Positions 56,298 through 64,000 of a DNA stretch of 64,000 bases are shown piece by piece; positions within the stretch are counted from its first letter, which is position 1, and each line of letters opens with the position of its first letter. The notes beneath the pieces are model-generated. The model saw only the letters and a program-made list of their open reading frames with translations. It made no database searches and was not told the DNA's origin. The stretch is taken from positions 2,108,001 through 2,172,000 of the forward strand of contig NZ_CP139348.1 of assembly GCF_038561965.1 (NCBI RefSeq). The letters are read 5' to 3'. This stretch comes from Stutzerimonas stutzeri (GTDB taxonomy: Bacteria > Pseudomonadota > Gammaproteobacteria > Pseudomonadales > Pseudomonadaceae). The translations under genes and the position numbers were made by a program.

Positions 56298-56692
56298 ATG
56301 ACCTTCAATTCTCTTGGCCAACGCCTGGCGCCGTGAGCCTTGCCGGTTGCGGTGCTGGCGGCCTGGCAGGGCGCGGTGGTCTTCGGGCTGTTGTCCACCC
56401 GCGTCCTTCCGGCGCCGAGCGCCGTGCTTGCGGCCGGCTGGGACTTGCTCGACAGTGGCGAGCTCTGGACACATCTGGCCATAGCGGCTGGCGCGCGGGC
56501 ATCGGCTTCGCCATTGGCGGTGGGATCGGCCTGCTGCTGGGCTTCATCACCGGATTGTCGACCTGGGGCGAACGACTGCTCGACAGCTCGGTGCAGATGA
56601 TCCGTAATGTGCCGCACCTGGCGCTGATCCCGCTGGTCATCCTCTGGTTTGGCATCGACGAGGGCGCGAAGATCTTTCTCGTCGATTATTGA
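56298..56692 (+). pseudogene. ssuC: Broken ssuC (sulfonate ABC permease)
   Basis: ATG 56298 starts MTFNSLGQRLAP, then a TGA replaces the expected tryptophan codon. LPVAVLAAWQG and LPAPSAVLAAGWDLLDSGELWTHL follow. Near 56480 the frame shifts, after which WRAGIGFAIGGGIGLLLGFITGLSTWGERLL and HLALIPLVILWFGIDEGAKIFLV continue. The gene ends about halfway through the permease. It has a nonsense mutation, a frameshift and a truncation. Confidence 0.8.
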
Positions 56693-57119
56693 ATAGCACA
56701 TCCGGGGCGCCGGACGTGATGGCGGGTGTGCCATGTCTGGGAATCGGGCAGGAGGCTGGGTCGCTCAGGCAAGCGGCGGGTTTGCCTGACATGAGAGCCC
56801 TTCTCGGTTTCGTCCAGATATCGATCAGTTGGATCAACGTTGGCCAATGTAGCGAACTGCATAGAGCGTTGCGGTGATCTTCGTCGCGCATCGCATTCAT
56901 CACCGACCCCAACGAGCTGCTAATCGCTAGGGCGCAGGAGGTGATCTGGAGTGGTAGCGTCAGTTCGGACGCGACGGGCCTCTCGGCGCGAGTGTGTTCG
57001 TCCGGGCGGCGCTTCGGTGAGACGTAAAAGACTCCGTCTCCGATTAATTGAATGCGATTGGTACCCGGGCAGCCGACATCGAACGATGGGTACTGATACT
57101 CAGGGCAGAACCGCGTTAG
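56693..57119. other. Gene-free stretch after the ssu remnants
   Basis: No gene, repeat or regulatory motif that I can support. The ssuC truncation point at about 56692 may mark an old insertion or deletion junction. Confidence 0.5.
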
Positions 57120-57512
57120 CTAGTGCTGCCTGGTATTGACCAGGTCGCTGTGCTGGCGCCACTGGCGGGGGCTTACGCCGAACCATCGGCGGAACGCACG
57201 GGAAAAGGCACTGGTTTCCGAATAGCCCAGCAACGGGGCTAGTTCCGATATGCGCAGCTGTTGCTGTCGCATATAGTGGGTCGCCATTTCCTGGCGCTGT
57301 TTGTCCACCAGCGCAGAGAAGGTCAGCCCCTGATCGCGCAAGCGCCGCTGTAGCAACCAGATGGTCATGCCGATCTGCTCGGCGATATCCTCCAACCCCG
57401 GCTCGCCCAGCACCAGGCGCTGGCGGATATGTGCGCGTGCATCATCGACGACGTCAGGTTCATCGCGGCCCGCCAGGCTGAGCTGGCGCAGGGAATCAGC
57501 TTGCGTATTCAC
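57120..57512 (-). CDS. Short AraC-type DNA-binding protein
   Basis: This encodes 130 residues from a GTG. Essentially only the AraC DNA-binding domain is present: LEDIAEQIGMTIWLLQRRLRDQGLTFSALVD (first helix-turn-helix) and ISELAPLLGYSETSAFSRAFRRWFGVSPRQWRQ (second, the family signature). It lacks the 150-200-residue sensor domain of usual members. It may be a stand-alone regulator or a truncated ArgR/OruR-like protein. Its target is unknown. Confidence 0.7.
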   Translation of the reverse strand: MNTQADSLRQLSLAGRDEPDVVDDARAHIRQRLVLGEPGLEDIAEQIGMTIWLLQRRLRDQGLTFSALVDKQRQEMATHYMRQQQLRISELAPLLGYSETSAFSRAFRRWFGVSPRQWRQHSDLVNTRQH

Positions 57513-57578
57513 TGCTTTCTAGCCAGCCAGCAGTCCGCGCCAACTCTGGTACCAGACTGTTAACGGCTAGAAGCGCAA

Positions 57579-58490
57579 TCAAAGGTGGAAATGGCCCACC
57601 GCCTCCGGCTGGTAAAGCACTTTCCTGATTGCAATCCGGCAGGCCCGATCAGAAATTCGCCAGTCGATGACGTCCCCTTCCTGATAGCCCAGGATGGCAG
57701 CGCCGATGTCGGAGCACACGGAGTGCCTTCCCGCGCGGATGTCTGCGTCTTCCGGGTAGACCAAGGCCACTTCGATCTCTTCTTCGTCCACCTGCAGCAA
57801 GGCTTTAGAGTTCATCGTGACAACATTACGCGCCACCTGCTGCGGCTTGACGATAATCGCTCGTTCAAGCTCGTGTTCGATTTCAACAACGACCGGGCCT
57901 TGCTCCATCGCAATCAGACTCTCGAGCCTGGCTTTGTCGATTTCAGTGATGTAGATCCTAGTGGAGTCGCCAACGTCGCCGTCGCGCAGGAAATGGAGAT
58001 AGCGCCCGAAGGTCATAGAGAATGATTTCAATGCAGGCGCTTCGCTCTCAAGCAGAAATCCGCTGCGCAGAAAGGCTTTTACCGAGCGCACATTGTCCGA
58101 GTGGATCTTGGCGATGAGCTTTTCGGCGCGCATGTCGAGAAAAGCCAGTTTCATACCTTCGCGGATCGTACTGGCGCCGAGGTTCCGGCCCCACTTGTCG
58201 CTGTCTCCGATGACCAAGACTATTTCACACTTTGCGCCGGTCTTGATGAGACGGACAAAGCCCACCGGAGCGTCATGCCGGTTATAGGCCATGAAGAAAC
58301 GGCCGCCCCGGTTGAACAGCTGGGTCAGGATCGGTAATTGAGTACGATTGATGGCTTGCTCGATGAAGCGGGAAGTATGACGCGAGTCGCTCAGGTAGCA
58401 GGTGACACGCTCATCATCCAACCAGTCCATCAGCATCAGCGCGTGTTCCCGAGTGATCTCAGGGCACAGCGAAACGAAAGGCTTTTTCAT
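57579..58490 (-). CDS. GNAT acetyltransferase fused to a GreA/GreB-Rnk-like C-terminal domain
   Basis: This encodes about 303 residues from ATG 58490 (GGTG upstream; in-frame ATGs at 58529 and 58541 are possible). Residues 1-165 are a GNAT fold: VGFVRLIKTGAKCEIVLVIGDSDKWGRNLGASTIREGMKLAF (acetyl-CoA loop) and NVRSVKAFLRSGF. Residues 175-303 resemble Rnk/GreA-C: NVVTMNSKALLQVDEEEIEVALVYPEDADI, SVCSDIGAAILGYQEGDVIDW. That domain binds RNA polymerase in relatives. It could acetylate a protein or small molecule near the polymerase; function is unknown. It lies on the minus strand 66 bases upstream of the short AraC gene. Confidence 0.75.
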   Translation of the reverse strand: MKKPFVSLCPEITREHALMLMDWLDDERVTCYLSDSRHTSRFIEQAINRTQLPILTQLFNRGGRFFMAYNRHDAPVGFVRLIKTGAKCEIVLVIGDSDKWGRNLGASTIREGMKLAFLDMRAEKLIAKIHSDNVRSVKAFLRSGFLLESEAPALKSFSMTFGRYLHFLRDGDVGDSTRIYITEIDKARLESLIAMEQGPVVVEIEHELERAIIVKPQQVARNVVTMNSKALLQVDEEEIEVALVYPEDADIRAGRHSVCSDIGAAILGYQEGDVIDWRISDRACRIAIRKVLYQPEAVGHFHL

Positions 58491-58908
58491 CTTCACCACA
58501 CGAGTCTGTAAAGAATGAAAGCCCTCCATGGCTATAGCCATGACGGTTCTTTCGGCAGCCGGCCATCTTAAGACATAACGCGGGAAATGCCGAACAGGTG
58601 CCTTGTTGCGGCACGCTGACGACGGCGGGGTAGTGCGCACGGGGAACGAGCGCCTGCACGTAACGGCCTCGCAACAAACTCATAGGCACCTTGGCTTTGA
58701 GGGGGTTAGAGGCGCTGCAGGTCGACTCGAAAGAGATGCTGGCAGGAACTGTCGCTGAAGTTGCCATGCGGGCTGCAATGCCCGCTTTTGGCCGGTAGCG
58801 CCTGTTGCGGCCATCTGCTAATAGCCGGTTATAGGCTGTCACGGCCGTCAACAGCAGACCCATTATGGCCATTCATGGAGACCCAAACTGGCACAACCCA
58901 AGGAGAAA
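58491..58908. other. Intergenic region upstream of the GNAT-GreA gene
   Basis: No gene is recognisable. It separates the end of the iron-uptake operon from the GNAT-GreA gene and probably holds the promoter of the latter. Confidence 0.45.
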
Positions 58909-59214
58909 CTACCGGCTCAGTAGCCTGGCCAGCGGCCTTAACCACCGCGGTCTCCAGGCCAGGGTGAAGACCATGACATAGCCGCCGGGCGGCAGCAGAA
59001 GCACCCAGATCAGGCTGCCGAAAGCCACGCCTTGATAGATCCAGGCCAGTAGCAGGCTCAATGCCAGGCTGCCCCAGCCGATAGGGGCTATCCAAGCTTG
59101 GCGCTGAGAGTAAACGTTCAGCGTTTTCCAGTGTTTGTTCTGGGCTAGCGCCAAGCACGCCAGGCCGAGTAGATAGAGAACCAGCAGGCTGGTAATGAGC
59201 AGCAGATCAAGCAT
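58909..59214 (-). CDS. DUF3325 inner-membrane protein
   Basis: This encodes 101 residues from ATG 59214, overlapping the PepSY gene end by 8 bases. Three hydrophobic helices are visible: LLLITSLLVLYLLGLACLAL, IGWGSLALSLLLAWIYQG and LIWVLLLPPGGYVMVFTLAW. This is the small membrane protein usually found with PepSY and DUF3649 proteins behind siderophore receptors. The group is thought to help ferric-siderophore reduction or transport at the inner membrane. Confidence 0.8.
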   Translation of the reverse strand: MLDLLLITSLLVLYLLGLACLALAQNKHWKTLNVYSQRQAWIAPIGWGSLALSLLLAWIYQGVAFGSLIWVLLLPPGGYVMVFTLAWRPRWLRPLARLLSR

Positions 59215-60754
59215 CCTCGAGCGCCTTATATTGCAAGCGCCGAGGCCTGCGCCGGCCCAGGCGCAGCCAGGTATAGGCAGCCAGCCAAGCGCTAAGCAAT
59301 AAGCAGCCATCTACCGCGGCTACGGCCCAGTGGGACTGGCTCAGGCTTCGCCATAGATAGTCGCCGGTGGTTATGCCGTTGAGCAACAGCGTCACCAGGG
59401 CCAGCACGGCGATAGCCGCACATTGGCTTCGCCAGGGCGCACGGCTGTCGCTGGAGCGGAAAACCATGAGGAGCGCGTGCACGGCTGCGGCCAACCAGGT
59501 GGCGAAGAACAGCCACAGCTCCCAACTCGCCCGCTGCACCAGACTCTCCGGTAACAGCCTATTGCTCGCCAGCATGGCCAGGGTCGCCAGCGGTAGGCCG
59601 GTGATCAGGCAGGCCGCCAGCACTTCGGCCATACGCAGGCCCGCTCTGCCCTGGGGCAGGCGCAAGCGACGTTTCTCGGCCCAATACAGCAGGCCGCTGG
59701 CCAGCACAAGGCAGCAGCTGACCCCGGCCAGGAAGTACAACGCACGCAGCAATGGCTGCTGGAAATACGCCACGTGCAGCCCAGCCAACAGGCTATAGAT
59801 GGAGGCTGCCGGTTTGAGCCTGGCTTGATGTAACAGCTGCCCGCTGGGGCCATCGAAGTACAGGGTGTCGGCGTCCTGGCTCACTCGACTGGCAAGAGAA
59901 CGGCTGATTTCCACATAGGCCTGGGCATCGTCCGGGTGCCAGACGCGGATGAATGCCGGCTCTCCGCCTTTCCATATCGTTCGTGCCTGCTCGGCCATGT
60001 CATCCAGCGACGCCAGGCTGCTAGCCTGGCCTGACGCTGACCGGCTAAAGAGGTCACGCGCCTCGCTGGCGAGCTCACCGGCCTGCTCTTGGTAGGTCGC
60101 CAGCATGCCGGCCGGTAAATAGTGCGGAAAGCTGATAACCAGGCCGCTCAGCAGCAGGGTCAGAAAGAACGGCAGGGCGAACACCCCGGAGAGGTTGTGC
60201 AGATCCAGCAAACGCCTCGCTGTCTTGTCCGGCCGAAAGCTGAAGAAGTCCTTGAACAGCCGCACATGGATCAGCAGCCCGGCGATGATTACCAGTAGCC
60301 CGGCCATGCTGGCCAGGCCAACCAGCAGCAGGCCCAGGCGACCGGCCTCCAGGTGCAGCGTGTAATGGAAGCGGTAAAAGAAGTCTCCGCCCTGGCTAGC
60401 CGTCGTTTCGAGCACATGGCCAGTGCCTGGGTCGATAAAGCGGCTTTGCCCCTTGCCCTGCAGATCCCAGGTCTGCAGACGTAGCGGCGGCACCCGGCTG
60501 CTGGGCAGTTCTATAAACCATTGCTCCAGCGCCTGCCCCGCAATTAGCGACTCAACCACCGGCAGCACGTGACGATCCAGGGACAGCTCGGCTGCAGCCG
60601 TTGGCAGCCGCGTCTGCGGCAGCATCCAGCGGTCCAGCTCGCGATCGTACAAAGCCAGACTGCCCGTAAAGAACACCACGAACAGCAGCCCCGTGAAGGC
60701 CAGGCCGAGCACGCTGTGCAGCCAGAGCATGGCCTGACGCAAGTTGCTAAACAT
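59207..60754 (-). CDS. PepSY-associated transmembrane protein (siderophore-iron reductase type)
   Basis: This encodes 515 residues. It has an N-terminal helix (WLHSVLGLAFTGLLFVVFFTGSLALYDRELDRW), a periplasmic PepSY-like domain, two further helices near residues 135-210, a second large periplasmic part and four C-terminal helices. Conserved histidines in LHSVLG, FHYTLHLE, LLDLHNLSGVF and LLAGLHVAYF could carry haem or iron. Proteins of this family next to TonB receptors take part in periplasmic iron release from siderophores. It overlaps DUF3649 by 8 bases. Confidence 0.85.
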   Translation of the reverse strand: MFSNLRQAMLWLHSVLGLAFTGLLFVVFFTGSLALYDRELDRWMLPQTRLPTAAAELSLDRHVLPVVESLIAGQALEQWFIELPSSRVPPLRLQTWDLQGKGQSRFIDPGTGHVLETTASQGGDFFYRFHYTLHLEAGRLGLLLVGLASMAGLLVIIAGLLIHVRLFKDFFSFRPDKTARRLLDLHNLSGVFALPFFLTLLLSGLVISFPHYLPAGMLATYQEQAGELASEARDLFSRSASGQASSLASLDDMAEQARTIWKGGEPAFIRVWHPDDAQAYVEISRSLASRVSQDADTLYFDGPSGQLLHQARLKPAASIYSLLAGLHVAYFQQPLLRALYFLAGVSCCLVLASGLLYWAEKRRLRLPQGRAGLRMAEVLAACLITGLPLATLAMLASNRLLPESLVQRASWELWLFFATWLAAAVHALLMVFRSSDSRAPWRSQCAAIAVLALVTLLLNGITTGDYLWRSLSQSHWAVAAVDGCLLLSAWLAAYTWLRLGRRRPRRLQYKALEDA

Positions 60755-61058
60755 CAGGGATTCCCCACCAGCGGCTGACCACTTCCAGCAAAACGCTAGC
60801 CGCCATCAATACACCCCAGAGTCGCAATGGCCGCTTAACTGCAAGTGCCGCGATGACGAGCGCCGGATAGAGTACAAAGCCCAGCAGGCTGCTGAAGATC
60901 GCCACTTCACTGCGCGCCAAGCCCAGGTGCAACAAGACCAGCCCGGTAAAGCCCGTAAGCGCCCAGATAGCGGCATAGCCGCCCACCAGCACAACAAGCA
61001 GATAAGCGCCACGTGCCAGAGCCGTATTCCTTGCCGGCGTTTTCGCTAGAGTGTGCAC
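60747..61058 (-). CDS. DUF3649 inner-membrane protein
   Basis: This encodes 103 residues with three membrane segments (AYLLVVLVGGYAAIWALTGF, VAIFSSLLGFVLYPALVIAALAV, LWGVLMAASVLLEVV). It lies between the TonB receptor and the PepSY protein, the usual place of this iron-piracy-type family. Its function is not known in detail. Confidence 0.8.
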   Translation of the reverse strand: MHTLAKTPARNTALARGAYLLVVLVGGYAAIWALTGFTGLVLLHLGLARSEVAIFSSLLGFVLYPALVIAALAVKRPLRLWGVLMAASVLLEVVSRWWGIPDV

Positions 61059-61076
61059 GCCCGTCCCCCTAAATCA

Positions 61077-61106
61077 GGCCAGAGCGCGTGGCGGATCGCT
61101 CTGGCC
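61077..61106. terminator. Hairpin between receptor and DUF3649 gene
   Basis: GGCCAGAGCG and CGCTCTGGCC form a perfect 10-bp stem with a 10-base loop, 24 bases after the receptor stop codon. There is no T-run on the minus strand side, so it may attenuate or stabilise the mRNA rather than fully end transcription. Confidence 0.6.
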
Positions 61107-61129
61107 GCTGTTTTGGCATCACTCCAAGG

Positions 61130-63442
61130 TTAGAGGTCGTAGTGCAAAACCAGCCCTACGGTCCGGGGGGCACCCACATCGATGATGTCGCCACCCCGGT
61201 TGTTGGTGACGTACTCCTTGTCGAACAGGTTTTTCACGTAGCCCGACACGGCCAAGCCCTTGATCAGCTCATATTCGGCATTGAGGTTGACCAGTACAAA
61301 GTCATCACTGCGGCGTGTATGGATCACGTCACCGCTGGCGTCGAACTCGTACTGCGATGGGCTGCCTTCCTGATAGATCACGTCGCTGGTGACTTTCAGG
61401 CCATTGTCGAAGCGATAGCTGCCACCGACCGAAACCTTGTACTTGGGTGCATAGAGGAACGACTCGCCACTGAGGTCGTCACCATCGCCAAATACAAAGT
61501 CGCCGTAACGCCCATCGGTGTAGGCGAGCCCGGCATTCACCTGCAGGCGGCTGGTGAGATCCTGCTCGACGAACAACTCCAGGCCCCTGATGGTGCTGTT
61601 GGCGGCGTTATACACCTGGAAGAAGTCACCGGCGTTATCGAGCATGCTCACCTGCTGGTCCTTCCAGTCGGTGTAGTACAGGTTGGCCCGAGCTCGCAGG
61701 CTGTCGTCCAGCCACGAACCACGGTATGACAGCTCGTAGTTGATGGTGTATTCCGGATCGTAGTCGGCGTGCCCGCCGCCGGCGCGGACGTTGACACCAC
61801 CGCCGCGGTAACCTTTCTGCACCATGAAGCCGAGGTACTGATCGGCTGCGAACTGATAGTCCAGCCCGAGCTTTGGCAGCAGTGCGTTGAACGTTTTCGA
61901 TACCTGGCCAGGGCTGGAAAAGTCATCCTGCTCGACATCGGTATCGTTCTGCTCTTTGTCGTAGCGCAGGCCGGTGATCAGGGTCCAGTCAGGCACAAAG
62001 GTCCAGTTCAGTTCGCCGAACACCGCCTTGTTGTGGATCCTGGTGTAGCCCTTCACGGTGCCAAGCAGATTGCCATTGTTGCTCAGCCTGTCGTGGTAGG
62101 CGTTGCTGGTGCGGCCGTAATAAGCGCCGGCAAAACCGCGCAGGCTTTCGCCCTCGTAAGCCAGCCGCAGCTCCTGGCTGAACAGGTGGGTTTCCTGGGT
62201 GCGCGCGACCTCCTGGTTGCGAGTGGCGGTCTGGTCAAAGTCCAGCCGCGACTGGTAATCCGACTGCGTACCGGTGGTCAGGCTGGTCAGGGTAAAGGCC
62301 TCGCCCAGGCGGTAGTCGGCTTTGGCGGTGGCGGTATTCTGCTGCAGCTTGTCGAAGGCCTTGGTGTTGGAGGCGATCTTGTAATACTGCACATCGTTGT
62401 TGCTGCGCAGAATCGAATTGTCGCCCTGCTGGCTGTTGTGGTGGACGTAGGTAAGCAGTACGTCGAGGTCGTCGTTGGGCAGGATCAGCAGCTTGCCCCG
62501 GGCATTCTTGTTGCGGTTGGGGTTGGCGTCGCTGCCAGTGGTGATGTTGTCGATATAGCCATCACCGTCCTGGTAATCCACGGCCACGCGGCCGGCCATC
62601 ACACCATCGACCAGCGTGCCGCCACCGGCCACCGCGGCGCCGCTTTCGCCATAGCTGCCGGCATTGGTTTGTGCCGAGAAGGTCGGCTCGAAGGTGGGGT
62701 TGCGGGTTTGAATCACCACCGCACCAGCCAGGGAGTTACGGCCCTGGGTGGTGGATTGCGGGCCGAGCAGCACTTCCACCTGCTCCACATCCCACATCGA
62801 CATCGGGCTCAGGGTCAACGCCCGATTAGGCTGCTGGGCTCCGTCCACGTACACCGAAACGGCACCGTTCAGGGTCGCCGGGCCTTGATCATCGAAGCCC
62901 GAAACCGGTACGCCGCGGATGCCCCAGTTTTCATTGCCGGCCTGGGTGTACACGCCCGGGGTGCGGCTGAATACGCTGCCGATATCCCTGTCGCCATGCG
63001 CGCGCATGCTCTCGGCTGTCTCGACCACGACGCTGGACTGGGTTTGTGCCAGGGTACGGCTAATTTTTTCGCCGCTGACCATGAGCGGGGCGAGCTCAAT
63101 TGGTGCGGCAGGCGCTGGGCTCGGCGCTGCGGCTGCGTCGGGCACCACGATATAGGTGTGTTCGTCCTGCTGTTGCACCTTGAGGCCGCTATTGCCGAGC
63201 AACCTCTGCAAGGCTTCAGAGGTGGTATAGCGACCGCGCAACGCCGGCGTCTGTTTGCCGGCCGCGATATCGCTGGAAAAGAGAATCTGCGCGTCGGACT
63301 GGTTGGCCAAGGCGTTCAGCGACTGTTCGAGCGGTGCGGCCGGCAGGTCGAAATCGACTTCAGTGGCAGCCTGGGCTATCGACGACAAGCCAAGCAACAG
63401 GCTGCTGGCCAACAGGGAAAGGCGCAGGGTCTGGGTTATCAC
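61130..63442 (-). CDS. TonB-dependent transducer-type siderophore receptor with STN domain
   Basis: This encodes 770 residues: signal peptide to about residue 25; STN secretin/signalling domain about 28-110 (FDLPAAPLEQSLNALANQSDAQILFS); linker rich in alanine and proline; TonB box and plug (RTLAQTQSSVVVE, GNENWGIRGVPVSGFDDQGP, VEVLLGPQSTTQGRNSLAGAV); a barrel ending GAPRTVGLVLHYDL. The STN domain lets the receptor signal through a FecR anti-sigma factor, whose gene lies immediately upstream. The ligand is probably a foreign or own siderophore. Confidence 0.9.
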   Translation of the reverse strand: MITQTLRLSLLASSLLLGLSSIAQAATEVDFDLPAAPLEQSLNALANQSDAQILFSSDIAAGKQTPALRGRYTTSEALQRLLGNSGLKVQQQDEHTYIVVPDAAAAPSPAPAAPIELAPLMVSGEKISRTLAQTQSSVVVETAESMRAHGDRDIGSVFSRTPGVYTQAGNENWGIRGVPVSGFDDQGPATLNGAVSVYVDGAQQPNRALTLSPMSMWDVEQVEVLLGPQSTTQGRNSLAGAVVIQTRNPTFEPTFSAQTNAGSYGESGAAVAGGGTLVDGVMAGRVAVDYQDGDGYIDNITTGSDANPNRNKNARGKLLILPNDDLDVLLTYVHHNSQQGDNSILRSNNDVQYYKIASNTKAFDKLQQNTATAKADYRLGEAFTLTSLTTGTQSDYQSRLDFDQTATRNQEVARTQETHLFSQELRLAYEGESLRGFAGAYYGRTSNAYHDRLSNNGNLLGTVKGYTRIHNKAVFGELNWTFVPDWTLITGLRYDKEQNDTDVEQDDFSSPGQVSKTFNALLPKLGLDYQFAADQYLGFMVQKGYRGGGVNVRAGGGHADYDPEYTINYELSYRGSWLDDSLRARANLYYTDWKDQQVSMLDNAGDFFQVYNAANSTIRGLELFVEQDLTSRLQVNAGLAYTDGRYGDFVFGDGDDLSGESFLYAPKYKVSVGGSYRFDNGLKVTSDVIYQEGSPSQYEFDASGDVIHTRRSDDFVLVNLNAEYELIKGLAVSGYVKNLFDKEYVTNNRGGDIIDVGAPRTVGLVLHYDL

Positions 63443-63516
63443 GCGTGGATCTCCGGGAAAGTGTTGTGTTCCTGGAGTTAGCCGCCACAGCGAAGAGGAA
63501 ACCCTACCCGGGGACT

Positions 63517-64000
63517 TTATTTATTTTTGCGTGTGCGCCGCGTCAGATGCAGCGTGCCATCGGTATCAGCGTTCAGCTCTAGCGGCAGGATCTTCGGCAG
63601 CAATGCCAGCATTACGTCCAGGCGCGCGCTATCGAAAGCCCCCGATACCGGAAGCTCGGCAAGGCTGCTGTCATCCATGGCGATGGGCTGGCGCTGGTAA
63701 CGCTGAATTACCTCAAGCACTTCACGCAATGGCGTGCGCTCGAATACCAGGCGACCCTCTTTCCAGGCGACAAAGGCCGCAGCGTCGACCCGCGCAGGTT
63801 TCCCGAGCCGACCATTGTGTACCGCAATCTGCTCGCCTGCCCCGAGGCGGATGCCTGCATCGTTAACACGAACATCGACGTTGCCTTCTTCTACCGTGAC
63901 ACGCACATCGTCCTGATAACGACTGACGTTGTAGCGAGTGCCGACCACCTTGATCTGGGTCGAGCCCGCGGTGGTCAGGAATGGGCGATAGAGGGCCGGG
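63517..64000 (-). CDS. fecR: FecR-type anti-sigma regulator (partial, N-terminus beyond window)
   Basis: The last 160 residues are visible: TQIKVVGTRYNVSRYQ, EEGNVDVRVNDAGIRLGAGEQIAVH, AFVAWKEGRLVFERTPLREVLEVIQRYQ, then SGAFDSARLDVMLALLPK. This is the FecR periplasmic domain followed by the STN-like C-terminal fold. It senses the STN domain of the receptor and releases an ECF sigma factor whose gene should lie to the right of the window. The stop is 74 bases from the receptor start. Confidence 0.85.
   Translation of the reverse strand, partial: PALYRPFLTTAGSTQIKVVGTRYNVSRYQDDVRVTVEEGNVDVRVNDAGIRLGAGEQIAVHNGRLGKPARVDAAAFVAWKEGRLVFERTPLREVLEVIQRYQRQPIAMDDSSLAELPVSGAFDSARLDVMLALLPKILPLELNADTDGTLHLTRRTRKNK

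Noticed and set aside
61769..63481. A 570-codon plus-strand frame opposite the TonB receptor
   Set aside because: Antisense of a receptor with signal peptide, STN, plug and barrel motifs.

Overview
The window looks like accessory DNA from a Pseudomonas-type gammaproteobacterium (possibly the P. stutzeri/P. putida area). The evidence is the GC-rich coding, Fur-box-controlled siderophore genes, PchR-type AraC regulation, remnants of an ssu sulfonate locus, and a gene order resembling the pdt (pyridine-2,6-bis(thiocarboxylate), PDTC) loci of Pseudomonas. This assignment is inference; there is no rRNA or tRNA gene in the window.

Left part (1-10700). A partial membrane protein is followed by an AT-richer polymorphic-toxin module: a small secreted protein, a YD-repeat (Rhs) shell protein, a separate secreted Rhs core with an HNH-like toxin tip, and a SUFU-type immunity protein. 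The module sits between two near-identical 120-bp direct repeats. A DUF2075 nuclease/helicase plus MazG-like pyrophosphohydrolase pair follows (possible defence pair), then a broken N-terminal endonuclease fragment, a small orphan gene and about 1 kb without genes.

Centre-left (10700-31300). This is a thiocarboxylate-siderophore-like locus. On the + strand: O-methyltransferase, a 90-aa unknown and an acyl-CoA dehydrogenase, all overlapping by ATGA. On the - strand, from a perfect Fur box at 28206-28224: ThiF/MoeZ-rhodanese, JAMM protease, ThiS-like carrier, CaiB-like transferase, AMP ligase, TonB receptor, a PigD-like ThDP enzyme, a PigE-like reductase-aminotransferase, MFS exporter and a GH88-like protein. 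An MFS permease, a small unknown gene and a divergent AraC activator complete it. The PigD/PigE-like pair beside sulfur-carrier chemistry is the most striking combination here.

Centre-right (31300-54500). Fragments of a decayed effector lie next to a Sel1-repeat protein. They are followed by a tightly coupled 20-kb minus-strand trans-AT polyketide operon: a 134-aa membrane protein, ACP-KS-DH-KR-ACP-KS, flavin monooxygenase, ACP-hydrolase-aminotransferase-like, second flavin monooxygenase, KS protein, AT with a PfaD-like tail, ACP, fatty acyl-AMP ligase and type II thioesterase. I do not recognise its product.

Right part (54500-64000). Wrecked genes come first: a sigma-54 activator tail, ssuD and ssuC pieces. 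Then a short AraC protein, a GNAT-GreA/Rnk fusion, and an iron-uptake operon: FecR, STN-type TonB receptor, DUF3649, PepSY protein and DUF3325. FecR runs off the window.
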